Positions 17,489 to 25,959 of a stretch of DNA of 64,000 nt are shown piece after piece; positions within the stretch are counted from its first letter, which is position 1, and the number at the start of each line of letters is the position of its first letter. The notes beneath the pieces are model-generated. The model was given only the letters and a program-made list of their open reading frames with translations, ran no database searches and was not told the origin of the DNA. The DNA is taken from contig NZ_JAIXSL010000011.1 of assembly GCF_027484705.1 (NCBI RefSeq), positions 62,001 through 126,000 of the forward strand. The letters are read 5' to 3'. Made by a program: the position numbers and the translations under genes. Origin of the DNA: Flavobacterium sp. (GTDB lineage: Bacteria; Bacteroidota; Bacteroidia; Flavobacteriales; Flavobacteriaceae).

Positions 17489-19183
17489 TTATCTAACCAC
17501 CAATTTACTTGTTGCTGTTTTACCGGCTTCAGTAATTTTAAGGATGTAAACCCCTTTGTTCAATGAAGATACATTGATCGCGTTGTTAGCAGTAGTGGTA
17601 TTGAATACTTGTTTTCCTAGTACGTCGAAGATTACGATGTTTTTCTCAGCGTTCGCTTGAGTATTAATAAACAAAGTTCCGTTAGTAACAGGGTTTGGAT
17701 ATACTTCAAGACCTGCGATTGCATTTTGTTTTACAGCCAATAATTCTGAAGTACTTGTAGCAATAGTCAACTCATCAATCGTCATGGTTGGTGTTGGGTT
17801 GTTGTCTTGTCTTAGAATAAATCCGCCTAATTCAGTAATAGCTGTCGCTGGAGTAACTGTTAAAGTAGCTGGCGTTGAGGCGCTGAAAGAAGTTAAGTCA
17901 GGATTCAACCAAGCGTTTAATGTATTGGTGTTAAAGTCATAACCCATTACTACAAAAACTACATCACCAACGTTTCTTAAAGTAGCGTCATAGTTTGTTG
18001 TGAATGAAGGCGCATCAAAACCTAATTGGTATTGTGTACCTGTTCTTTTAAAGAACATTCTGGCTTTGAAAGATCTTGAAGCATCGCTTAATGCTGCAAA
18101 ATAAGTTTCTGCTGCATCAGCTGCAAGTGCTAAATCAGTAACGCTCATCATGAAAGAAGCATATAGTGTTCCGGAATTTGTTGCTGTGAATGGAGAAAAA
18201 CAGTCAATACCAGAACCAGTAAAGCTTACAGCGTTACCACTTGATGTAGCATTAGGATAACTCAAGCTTCCAGCAACTGCAAGGATGTTGTCCCCTGAGT
18301 TAATGTTAGTCCACTGCTCCTGAGCCCCTAAAGAAGCTCCGTCTGCATAGTTGAAATGATCTCTTAAAGGCAAAATATTGATTGGTTTACATTCTGGAGA
18401 ATTTACAGCAGCACTTGTGTTGCAAGTTCCACCAATAATGGTAGCTGAAAATGCAGTTCCTTCAGGAACACCAGTAATAACGATATTTCCTGCAGCTACA
18501 GCGTTAGGATTGTCTCCGCCTACAACACCAGCATTTGGTGTAATGGCGTATGCAGCATTTCCTGCGCCAGTGAAAGGAATGGTTACGGTGTAAGTATCAG
18601 TTCCAAGATTAAAACCATCGCAAGAAGCAGTTGCTGTTCCTAAAGCTAGGGTACAAGAAGCTGAAACACTGCTCAATTTTACGTCGTCAATTCTATATTG
18701 TAAAATTGTAGAAGATTTAAAACGGATAGATAGCGTTCCCGAAGAAGGAATCACACCACCGCTTATTGTTGCCAAAGTCCAACCTGTTCCTGATGGAGTA
18801 TAAGTTATAGGAGCCCAGTTAGTACCATTTGTACTTACCTCAACAGTTAAAACGTTAGTTACGGCTGTTGGGGTATTGATTCCGAAAGAAAGCTGAAGGT
18901 CAGCAGTATTGTAGGCAGACGTATTCAGACCATCAATTTGAAAATATTCATCAATGGCGTTAATGAATACGTTTCTAACACCTGAAGCACCATTGTATCC
19001 GCTAGAGGCAAGAGATGAACGTACGTCAGCAGTTCCTGAGTAAGCAATTGGAGCCCCATTTTCGAAAACATTGTCAGCAATGGCTAAGGTTCCTGTTGCT
19101 GTTCCGAAATTCTCAGAGTAGAAAGTCTGTCCGAAAGACGCAGAACTTACCACCGCTAATAATAAAATGTAAAGTTTTTTCAT
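17489..19183 (-). CDS. secreted T9SS type A sorting-domain protein
   Basis: 564 residues. Signal peptide MKKLYILLLAVVSSASFG. An N-terminal beta-rich domain (about 20-175) resembles choice-of-anchor/PKD-like domains that follow a FYSENFGT start. A Cys-containing Ig-like segment comes next (about 176-270). A third domain starting LPLRDHFNYADG (about 275-480) has a lectin-like look. The C-terminal type A sorting domain (about 495-564) contains EVYPNPVTNGTLFI and ends LKITEAGKTATSKLVVR. No catalytic motif seen. The sorting domain is very similar to that of the tiny gene upstream. Confidence 0.85.
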   Translation of the reverse strand: MKKLYILLLAVVSSASFGQTFYSENFGTATGTLAIADNVFENGAPIAYSGTADVRSSLASSGYNGASGVRNVFINAIDEYFQIDGLNTSAYNTADLQLSFGINTPTAVTNVLTVEVSTNGTNWAPITYTPSGTGWTLATISGGVIPSSGTLSIRFKSSTILQYRIDDVKLSSVSASCTLALGTATASCDGFNLGTDTYTVTIPFTGAGNAAYAITPNAGVVGGDNPNAVAAGNIVITGVPEGTAFSATIIGGTCNTSAAVNSPECKPINILPLRDHFNYADGASLGAQEQWTNINSGDNILAVAGSLSYPNATSSGNAVSFTGSGIDCFSPFTATNSGTLYASFMMSVTDLALAADAAETYFAALSDASRSFKARMFFKRTGTQYQLGFDAPSFTTNYDATLRNVGDVVFVVMGYDFNTNTLNAWLNPDLTSFSASTPATLTVTPATAITELGGFILRQDNNPTPTMTIDELTIATSTSELLAVKQNAIAGLEVYPNPVTNGTLFINTQANAEKNIVIFDVLGKQVFNTTTANNAINVSSLNKGVYILKITEAGKTATSKLVVR

Positions 19184-19208
19184 TTTTAAGTTTTTAAATT
19201 TAAGACTA

Positions 19209-19216
19209 CAAATATA
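19209..19216 (-). promoter_or_regulatory. -7 promoter motif of the 564-residue T9SS gene
   Basis: TATATTTG on the minus strand matches TAnnTTTG, about 26 bp before the ATG. A TTTTA stretch lies near the -33 position. Confidence 0.5.
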
Positions 19217-19288
19217 GAAAGTATTTTTCTTTGTATAAAAGAAATTATTGTAAAATAAAGATTAAGGAAAGGAGGGTGTGAAAAATAA

Positions 19289-19612
19289 CTACTTGACAAT
19301 CAATTTTCTAGTAGCTGTTGCTTCGCCTTCGCGAATTTTGATGATGTAAACACCCGGAGAAAGACTCGCAATCGAAAGTTCTTTGGCATTGATGGTGGCC
19401 TGAAGTACTTTTTTACCCAGCACATCAAAAATAGAAATGTCTTTGTCTAGAGAAGATTTGGAAGTGATATAAATCTTTCCGGTATTGACAGGGTTAGGGT
19501 AAAAACTCAAACCATCTATGCTAGCCGATTGCTGCCTGTTGTCCTGAGCCATAGCGGTCAGCGAAAACAAACAGAACAAAAACGAAATTGTATAAAGGTA
19601 TTTTTTCTTCAT
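19289..19612 (-). CDS. stand-alone T9SS sorting-domain protein (CTD only)
   Basis: 107 residues from ATG 19612; a start at 19651 would put 13 residues before the signal peptide. A clear signal peptide (MKKKYLYTISFLFCLFSLTAMAQ) is followed after about 10 residues by a full type A sorting domain. That domain contains GLSFYPNPVNTGKIYI, ISIFDVLGKKV and SPGVYIIKI, and ends EATATRKLIVK. There is thus almost no cargo. It could be a remnant of a larger gene or a functional small protein that occupies the T9SS sorting or attachment machinery. It lies between two envelope genes of the same strand. Confidence 0.8.
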   Translation of the reverse strand: MKKKYLYTISFLFCLFSLTAMAQDNRQQSASIDGLSFYPNPVNTGKIYITSKSSLDKDISIFDVLGKKVLQATINAKELSIASLSPGVYIIKIREGEATATRKLIVK

Positions 19613-19629
19613 GAGTTCTTTCAATGCGG

Positions 19630-19637
19630 TAAAGATA
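19630..19637 (-). promoter_or_regulatory. -7-like promoter motif of the CTD-only gene
   Basis: TATCTTTA on the minus strand (one mismatch to TAnnTTTG), 17 bp before the chosen ATG, with TTTTG stretches upstream. It supports the 19612 start and independent transcription of this small gene. Confidence 0.45.
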
Positions 19638-19665
19638 GGAATTAATTTCAAAACAAAATCATAAA

Positions 19666-19694
19666 AAAAACACCTCTTGAATTGAGGTGTTTTT
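19666..19694 (-). terminator. terminator of the beta-helix lipoprotein gene
   Basis: AAAAACACCTC (19666-19676) / GAGGTGTTTTT (19684-19694) with a 7-base loop; 11-bp perfect stem with an A/T tract on each side. Confidence 0.85.
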
Positions 19695-19716
19695 CAGTAT
19701 AGTTGCTTTGAATATT

Positions 19717-20901
19717 TTAATTCAATAAGTTAATTCCTTCTACAATTGTCCATGCTCCTGGTGTAATTGTAGCTCCAGTAGCTTCAGCACTTAAAGTATA
19801 ATCAGTGTCTGCAAAAAGAACTGTAATTCCAGATGCACCTGCATATTGCGAGATGCCATCATTGATTTTAACATTCGTCAATTTGATTTTATGTCCATCT
19901 ACTTGACCCGTATTTGTAGCAGCATCTTGGATACGCACTGCTGTAGCTCCGGTAGTAGTATAACCAGAAATTACAATGTTAGAGAAATCGCCATTACCTT
20001 GTTTTTTGAATTGGATAGCATCGTATTCAGCGGCAGAAGTTCCGCCTTCGGTTACTGTCCCCGCAGCTCTTTTCAATGTAATGTTAGTGATTTTTGGCCA
20101 AAAGTCATTGTTCACACTTTTAGCTTCTACTTCCATTCCGAAGTTTCCTGTTCCTACTTGAGAAGCAAACCAGTTGCTGTTTAATTGTCCTCTCCAACCA
20201 TCCTGCCAGTCAAAGGCATCATCCGTGTTTCCGTAAGAAATTAAGTTTGTTGCGCTAACGGTTCCGCCGTAAAATTCGTAACCATCATCAGCACCTTTAT
20301 AAGAAACCAAATTTTCTAAGATGGTTCCTGAACCTACAGAATAGAAAGAGAAACCGTTCATTTCGCTGGTTCCGTCAGTGATTTTTTTACCTGCATATTC
20401 TACGCGAACATAACGTAAAGTTCCGCCGTTGTGCGTAGCGTTAGATCCGCCATAAGTATAAGCTGTTCCTGTTACTGAACTTGTAAGTCCATCTTCGGAA
20501 GTAGCGCTTGTCACAGAACTAGCTCCAACGATTGGTGCATCTCCGTAAATAATGATTCCGCCCCATGAACCTGGAACTTTGGTCAAATGCGTACATACAA
20601 TTGGTTCCGCAGCGGTACCAATCATGATTAATTTTCCTCCGTTTTCTACTACAAGTGCGTCAACACCATCAGTAACATCTGCAGTAATTACAGAACCAGC
20701 ATCAATGGTCAACGTAACGCCAGCTTTCACACGAACCGTTCCTTTTAGAGTGTAATTTCCTTTTACATAAGTACGGTTGGCACTAAAATCTCCAGAAATT
20801 TCTCCTGATGGCGTTGGTGTGCTGTTTGAACTTTCGTCATCAGAAGTACAAGCTGTAAATAAGGTTGCGATTGTAGCAAGACTTAATAGTAATTTTTTCA
20901 T
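19717..20901 (-). CDS. right-handed beta-helix outer-membrane lipoprotein
   Basis: 394 residues. The lipoprotein signal MKKLLLSLATIATLFTAC has its lipobox at FTAC (Cys18). An acidic/Ser-rich linker (TSDDESSNSTPTPSG) follows, as in surface-exposed Bacteroidetes lipoproteins. The remainder has beta-helix character: YTLKGTVRVKAGVTLTIDAG, VENGGKLIMIGTAAEPIVC, GGTLRYVRVEYAGK, and YGNTDDAFDWQDGW. Relatives are sometimes mislabelled multidrug transporters. It lies directly downstream of a TonB-dependent receptor but behind a strong terminator, so it probably has its own promoter. Function unknown; a surface partner of the receptor is plausible. Confidence 0.8.
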   Translation of the reverse strand: MKKLLLSLATIATLFTACTSDDESSNSTPTPSGEISGDFSANRTYVKGNYTLKGTVRVKAGVTLTIDAGSVITADVTDGVDALVVENGGKLIMIGTAAEPIVCTHLTKVPGSWGGIIIYGDAPIVGASSVTSATSEDGLTSSVTGTAYTYGGSNATHNGGTLRYVRVEYAGKKITDGTSEMNGFSFYSVGSGTILENLVSYKGADDGYEFYGGTVSATNLISYGNTDDAFDWQDGWRGQLNSNWFASQVGTGNFGMEVEAKSVNNDFWPKITNITLKRAAGTVTEGGTSAAEYDAIQFKKQGNGDFSNIVISGYTTTGATAVRIQDAATNTGQVDGHKIKLTNVKINDGISQYAGASGITVLFADTDYTLSAEATGATITPGAWTIVEGINLLN

Positions 20902-20926
20902 TGTTAATGTTGTTAAAATTGTTACA

Positions 20927-20934
20927 CAAAAATA
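20927..20934 (-). promoter_or_regulatory. -7 promoter motif of the beta-helix lipoprotein gene
   Basis: TATTTTTG on the minus strand matches TAnnTTTG, 25 bp before the ATG. The -33 element is weak. Confidence 0.5.
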
Positions 20935-21057
20935 GCTTTACCCTTTTTTAAGGCAGTTAGCTAAACATTACATTATGTTTATTAAAGGATAAAGCGATTG
21001 TAAATTCTAGGTTAAAAAACTATCGACTTTGTTAATTTATTTGTTTGGCGTAAATGA

Positions 21058-21090
21058 AAAAGTTCGTCAATCAAAAATTGACGAACTTTT
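21058..21090 (-). terminator. terminator of the TonB-dependent receptor gene
   Basis: Perfect 14-bp stem AAAAGTTCGTCAAT (21058-21071) / ATTGACGAACTTTT (21077-21090), loop CAAAA, T-rich on both strands. Confidence 0.9.
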
Positions 21091-21110
21091 ATTTTTAACT
21101 CAAGAACTTT

Positions 21111-23894
21111 TTAGAAAGTATAATTTACACCCAATGAAAATCCGGTACCTCTTTTATATTCTCTTACTGTTAAATCACTTTCTGTAATGGTTTGCGAACT
21201 TTCACTTCCCAATACTCTTTTGAAAGATGGATTCAAGATATTATCCACAGCGAATTTCACTTCGATGTTTTTAGAGAATTTACTCGACCAAACGAAGTCT
21301 AATTTGTGAAAAGGTTTCTCGTAGATGTGGTCAATTCCGGCAGTTCCTACCGCGTAAATTCTTTCACCAGATACGCCATAAACTAACGAGATTGTGTTTT
21401 TCATGTCTTCGTTAAATTTGAAATCATACTTCAAATCTGAATTGACCAACCAATCGGAAGCACCTTGCAAGGCTCTCTTTTTACTGTTTTCTAATGGGTT
21501 TTTAACCAAATCAACTTCTACGTCGGTTTTCATGATCGAGGTGTTGAATCCCCAAGAGAAATTATTCAATGCTGCACTGATCTTGTTTAAAGGCAATAAA
21601 ACTTCTAGCTCGATTCCGAAAAGCAAAGCGCTTTTAGAATTGGCATAGGTAATAATCTGTCCGCCACTACTGGCCGTTGGAATGAAAATTCTCTCGATTG
21701 GATTTTTGATTTGTTTTCCGAAAAGCCCAACTACAAAAAGTTGATTTGAATTCGGGAACATTTCATACTTTAAATCAAAATTGACATTGTCGCTATTGAC
21801 GATTTTTGGATTACCAATTTCAACTGTTCCGTCAGGATTCACAAAGTTCACCGGAAGAATTTCTATCGACGTTGGTCTGGTAATGGTTTTAGAAGCCGCA
21901 AAACGAATGTTGCTTTTTTCATTTAAAGTATATTTAACATTCAAAGCAGGTAAAAAGTCGATTTTATCTTTTTTCAATTTTCTGTAGTCGGCATCAAAAG
22001 AATCTCCGGTTTGGCGGTATTTGATTTCTCTAATCGAACTTTCAATCCTTACGCCACCATTGATGTCCCATTTTTCAGCGAAATTATAAAACACATTGGT
22101 GTAAGCTGAATTAACATTTTGATACAATTTCGAACGCCAATCGCCAGTAGATTCTTCGGTGAATTTTACCAATCCAGCATTCACATCGTTGACAATTGCG
22201 TCATTAATGGTATTGATGTTCGTAACAAAAGGCGTTGCCAATAAAGGTCTTCCGAAAACAAAACGATAGGACGATACTTCTTCGTTGCTCAATCCGTTAT
22301 ATCCGACAACCAATTTTGTGTTTTTTCCGTTGTCTTTTTCTTTCAAGGTTACGGCGTATTCTAGCATACCAGAAAAGAATCGATCTCCGGAAACATCGAA
22401 ATACTGGCGGATTAAATTGTCGGCTCCATAAGTGGTTTTGATTTCTGTTTCATTCAATTTTTCACCTGTAATCACTTTTCTGTCAGGCAAACCATAAGCT
22501 GTTTTTACAAATGAAAATCCTCCTTTTAGAGTGTGTTTTCCGTTGGCTGTTAGTTTGTAATTGGCCAAAATTTGGTTGTTCCAGTATTTTGATTCTTCAA
22601 ATTGATTCAATCGAATTAAAACATTTGGATTGGTATTCAAACTGTTTTTGTAACCCAATTGGTCTTGAATAACACTCGAAGTGGAGCGCAATACAAACGA
22701 ATTCATCGCGATATCAAAACGATCTGACTTGAATTTAACACCAACCAATCCGGATAAAGTAGTAGTATAATTGTATTTTGAAACCGCAAAATTATTATCG
22801 TAATTCCCTTGTCCTTGATTGAATGTTCGGTCAATACCTTCTAAAACTTGGTATTTGTTATCGGCATTCAACGAGAAAATATAACTGATGCTTTTGTTTT
22901 TTTCAAGATTGAATTTTTCAGAATGTAAGAAACCAATCCCTGAATTTATCGGGCTGCTTGAATTGTCAACATTCCATGAGTTTTGTTTGCCCGACGCATT
23001 GTACTGCGCTGGCGTAAGGATTTTTCCGGATGGCACATTTCCAAAAGTGGAAGGCAATTCACGATCTTTTCCTAACAAACCAAGAAAACCTTGCGTCGTA
23101 TTGGCGTCTTCTGAAATCAGAAAATCACGACCGTTGTTGTTGGTCGTATAACCTAAACTAGTGCTGATTTTAGTAATGCTCGTCCTTGGTTGTGTGGTTT
23201 CGATGTTGATCGTGGCTCCAGCAAAATCGCCGGGAATGTTCGGATTAAAAGTTTTGTAAACATTTAAAACCCCCACAATATCAGTAGGAAATAAATCCAA
23301 CGGAATAATTTTTTTAAACGGGCTGTTCGATGGCGCTTGCAAATCATTGATCAATAAATTGTTGTAACGCTCTTCCAAACCACGCACAAATAAACCTCTG
23401 GATTCTACTTTCGAGACACCAGTAATTTTAGTCAAACCTTCTTGCACATTACTAACGCCTTTTCTCGCCATTTCCTGAGCACCGATACTTTGTTTGATTT
23501 CAACCGCTTTCTTCTGGTCGAGTAACAAAGCGGTTTCTTTTTCTCTTCCGCCAGTGGCTTTTACCACAACATCTTCAAGCTTATAACTTCCTGAGCCTAA
23601 CGCTTTGTTGACTGTAATGGTTTCTCCGGCTTTTACCGTCACGGGAACTTCTACATTTTCATATCCTAAAAAGCTAAAGACTAAAATGTGTTTTCCTTCA
23701 GTAACAGTAAGGGTGTATTTTCCGTTTTCATCTGTAGTCGTGCCTATAGTTGTGCCTTTGATGGCAGCGTTTGCAAAAGGCAAAGTAGCATTATTCGCGT
23801 CTTTGTCAGTAAGTACTCCAGTAACTGTTCCTTTAGTTTGAGCCAAAGCTATCGTACAAATCAAGAAAGCAGTTATTAAAAATTTGATTTTCAT
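21111..23894 (-). CDS. TonB-dependent outer-membrane receptor with carboxypeptidase-like N-terminal domain
   Basis: 927 residues from ATG 23894 (MKIKFLITAFLICTIALAQ is the signal peptide; an upstream start would add 13 residues). Order: CarboxypepD_reg-like domain (GTVTGVLTDKDANNATLPFA..., about 22-110), plug domain (VVKATGGREKETALLLDQKK, GVSNVQEGLTKITGVSKVESRGLFVRGLEERYNN), then a large barrel ending in an aromatic C-terminus (LGVNYTF). It imports a bulky or scarce substrate using TonB energy. There is no SusD gene beside it, so it is not a classical SusCD pair. Divergent from a PhoB/PhoR-like pair, which hints at phosphate control. Confidence 0.92.
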   Translation of the reverse strand: MKIKFLITAFLICTIALAQTKGTVTGVLTDKDANNATLPFANAAIKGTTIGTTTDENGKYTLTVTEGKHILVFSFLGYENVEVPVTVKAGETITVNKALGSGSYKLEDVVVKATGGREKETALLLDQKKAVEIKQSIGAQEMARKGVSNVQEGLTKITGVSKVESRGLFVRGLEERYNNLLINDLQAPSNSPFKKIIPLDLFPTDIVGVLNVYKTFNPNIPGDFAGATINIETTQPRTSITKISTSLGYTTNNNGRDFLISEDANTTQGFLGLLGKDRELPSTFGNVPSGKILTPAQYNASGKQNSWNVDNSSSPINSGIGFLHSEKFNLEKNKSISYIFSLNADNKYQVLEGIDRTFNQGQGNYDNNFAVSKYNYTTTLSGLVGVKFKSDRFDIAMNSFVLRSTSSVIQDQLGYKNSLNTNPNVLIRLNQFEESKYWNNQILANYKLTANGKHTLKGGFSFVKTAYGLPDRKVITGEKLNETEIKTTYGADNLIRQYFDVSGDRFFSGMLEYAVTLKEKDNGKNTKLVVGYNGLSNEEVSSYRFVFGRPLLATPFVTNINTINDAIVNDVNAGLVKFTEESTGDWRSKLYQNVNSAYTNVFYNFAEKWDINGGVRIESSIREIKYRQTGDSFDADYRKLKKDKIDFLPALNVKYTLNEKSNIRFAASKTITRPTSIEILPVNFVNPDGTVEIGNPKIVNSDNVNFDLKYEMFPNSNQLFVVGLFGKQIKNPIERIFIPTASSGGQIITYANSKSALLFGIELEVLLPLNKISAALNNFSWGFNTSIMKTDVEVDLVKNPLENSKKRALQGASDWLVNSDLKYDFKFNEDMKNTISLVYGVSGERIYAVGTAGIDHIYEKPFHKLDFVWSSKFSKNIEVKFAVDNILNPSFKRVLGSESSQTITESDLTVREYKRGTGFSLGVNYTF

Positions 23895-24122
23895 CTTTGT
23901 GTATGTTAAATTTTGGTGCAAAGGAACGCCCACGTTGTAAAGTTCATGTTACTTACGGGTTACGATTTGGTTTCTTAAAGATTACGGAATTGTTAACAGA
24001 TTAAATTACAGTTAATACGATTTACGCATATTCTTTTATCTTTACATTTACAATCGCAAAGCAAGGCATCTGCTTTAATCTTACCGATGAAGTAATGCTA
24101 TAAACGATTAATTTTGCTACCT

Positions 24123-24809
24123 ATGAAGAAAAAAGACATCAAGATTTTATTGGTCGACGACGAACAGGACATCCTAGAAATTGTAGGATACAACCTTTCT
24201 CAGGAAGGTTATCAAATTGTTACGGCTTCCAATGGTAAAGAAGCGATTGTCAAAGCCAAAAAAGAATTGCCGCACCTGATTATCATGGATGTCATGATGC
24301 CCGAAATGGACGGTATGGAAGCTTGCGAGAACATCCGCAGAATCCCGGAATTGAGCCATGTTATCATTACCTTTCTTACAGCAAGAAGCGAAGATTATTC
24401 CCAAGTGGCCGGTTTTGATGCGGGCGCTGATGATTATATTACCAAACCGATTAAGCCGAAATTACTGGTCAGCAAAGTGAAAGCGTTGTTGCGCAGGTTA
24501 AAAGGCGATGAGGCCAAAGGTTCGGAAACTTTAAACGTTGGTGATATCGAAATCAATCGCGAAGAGTACAAAATCGTAAAAGATGGGCGCGAGATTATTT
24601 TGCCACGGAAAGAATTTGAACTTTTTTATCTGTTGGCTTCCAAACCCGGAAAAGTATTCAAAAGAGAAGAAATTCTCGACAAAGTCTGGGGCAATGAAGT
24701 CATTGTCGGCGGCAGAACCATCGATGTACACATCCGCAAATTACGCGAAAAAATAGGCGACGATTTCTTCAAAACCATAAAAGGAGTGGGTTACAAATTT
24801 GAAGTATAA
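24123..24809 (+). CDS. phoB: OmpR/PhoB-family response regulator
   Basis: 228 residues from ATG 24123; the TTG at 24114 is in frame but less likely. Receiver domain with acidic pocket VDDEQD, phospho-acceptor Asp56 (IIMDVMMPEMDG), Thr in FLTARS and Lys in YITKPIKP. The C-terminal winged helix contains LPRKEFELFYLLASKPGKVF and VGGRTIDVHIRKLREKIG, as in PhoB. With the kinase 70 bp downstream it forms a two-component pair, probably phosphate-responsive by similarity to flavobacterial PhoB. The phosphate role is inferred, not proven. Confidence 0.88.
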   Translation: MKKKDIKILLVDDEQDILEIVGYNLSQEGYQIVTASNGKEAIVKAKKELPHLIIMDVMMPEMDGMEACENIRRIPELSHVIITFLTARSEDYSQVAGFDAGADDYITKPIKPKLLVSKVKALLRRLKGDEAKGSETLNVGDIEINREEYKIVKDGREIILPRKEFELFYLLASKPGKVFKREEILDKVWGNEVIVGGRTIDVHIRKLREKIGDDFFKTIKGVGYKFEV

Positions 24810-24879
24810 CCAACGCATCAAAGTAGTATCTTTACAAGGTCTTTGTGGCGCTGTGTTGGGCATTTTGTAACTACTCGTT

Positions 24880-25923
24880 ATGGCTGTTAATTTTAAAAAA
24901 ACATATACCTTTGCTGTCAAATCAGCACTCTACATCACTTTTTTTTCTACAGGTGTAGTAGGTTTTCTTACCTATTATTTTTTCGAATTTTCTCTTGAGT
25001 TTTGCCTCTGTTTTGCAACAGCCGTGGCACTTTTTGCTTTTTTTGTCTTGCAATACCGCGTCGAGCATTTCATCTACCGCAGGGTCAAAAAAATCTACGA
25101 TGATGTGTCGCTTTTGGAATCTTCAAGCTTTAGGAGCCAACCGATTACCACTGATATGGCTACATTAACCAGAGAAGTTAAAAAGTTCGCAACCGACAAG
25201 AAACTCGAAATCGAAATGCTCAAAGTGCGCGAAGAATACCGCCGCGAGTTTATCGGCAACGTGTCGCACGAACTCAAAACGCCTTTGTTTACGGTTCAGG
25301 GTTACCTTTCAACTTTGCTTGATGGCGCGATGAATGACAAAAGCATCCGCAAAAAGTATTTGCAGCGTGCCGAAAAAGGCGTCGAACGATTGATTTATAT
25401 CGTGCAGGATCTCGATATGATCTCCAAACTTGAAATGGGCGATCTGAATCTAGAAATCCATGCTTTCGATATCGTCAAACTCGTGCAAAATGTTTTTGAT
25501 CTTTTAGAAATGGAAGCTTCCAAAAAAGACATCCTGTTGCTTTTCGACATGAAATACAATAAACCCATATTGGTGACTGCCGACAGCGAAAAAATTGAGC
25601 AAGTAGTGATCAATCTCGTGATGAATTCCATCAAGTATGGCAAAGAAAAAGGTTCGACCGAAGTCAGTATCGAAAGCCTTACGGAAAACAAAGTAATCGT
25701 TCGCGTGAAAGACGACGGCGAAGGCATCGAAAAGCACAATATTTCAAGACTTTTCGAACGTTTCTTCCGTGTCGATAAAAGTGGCGCCAGAAGCGAAGGC
25801 GGCTCCGGATTAGGTTTGTCAATTGTGAAGCATATCATCGAAGCACACGATGAGAAAATCTACGTCGAAAGTGAATTCGGCAAAGGATCAGAATTCTCCT
25901 TTACGCTCGAAAAGGCAAAATAG
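24880..25923 (+). CDS. phoR: sensor histidine kinase, PhoR-like
   Basis: 347 residues. Two N-terminal transmembrane helices (about 13-35 and 40-58) with almost no periplasmic loop between them, so a large external sensor domain is absent. A linker (VKKIYDDVSLLESSSFRSQ) leads to HisKA with FIGNVSHELKTPL (His130). The ATPase domain has N box NLVMNSIKYGKEKG, G1 VRVKDDGEGIE and G2 GGSGLGLSIVKHI. The small input region suits PhoR-type kinases that are controlled through other membrane proteins. Same strand as and just behind the regulator gene. Confidence 0.87.
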   Translation: MAVNFKKTYTFAVKSALYITFFSTGVVGFLTYYFFEFSLEFCLCFATAVALFAFFVLQYRVEHFIYRRVKKIYDDVSLLESSSFRSQPITTDMATLTREVKKFATDKKLEIEMLKVREEYRREFIGNVSHELKTPLFTVQGYLSTLLDGAMNDKSIRKKYLQRAEKGVERLIYIVQDLDMISKLEMGDLNLEIHAFDIVKLVQNVFDLLEMEASKKDILLLFDMKYNKPILVTADSEKIEQVVINLVMNSIKYGKEKGSTEVSIESLTENKVIVRVKDDGEGIEKHNISRLFERFFRVDKSGARSEGGSGLGLSIVKHIIEAHDEKIYVESEFGKGSEFSFTLEKAK

Positions 25924-25959
25924 AGTTGAAGCGTTAAAACAATCAGGAGATGCACAGGC

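Noticed and set aside
17489..19183. Possible lectin/glycoside hydrolase assignment of the 564-residue protein
   Set aside because: Domain shape suggests a beta-sandwich but no catalytic or binding motif could be named.
24832..24879. Word CAAGGTCTTTGTGGCGCTGTG between phoB and phoR as a member of the 'gcgctaaggcac' repeat family
   Set aside because: Similarity too short and one-sided to be counted.
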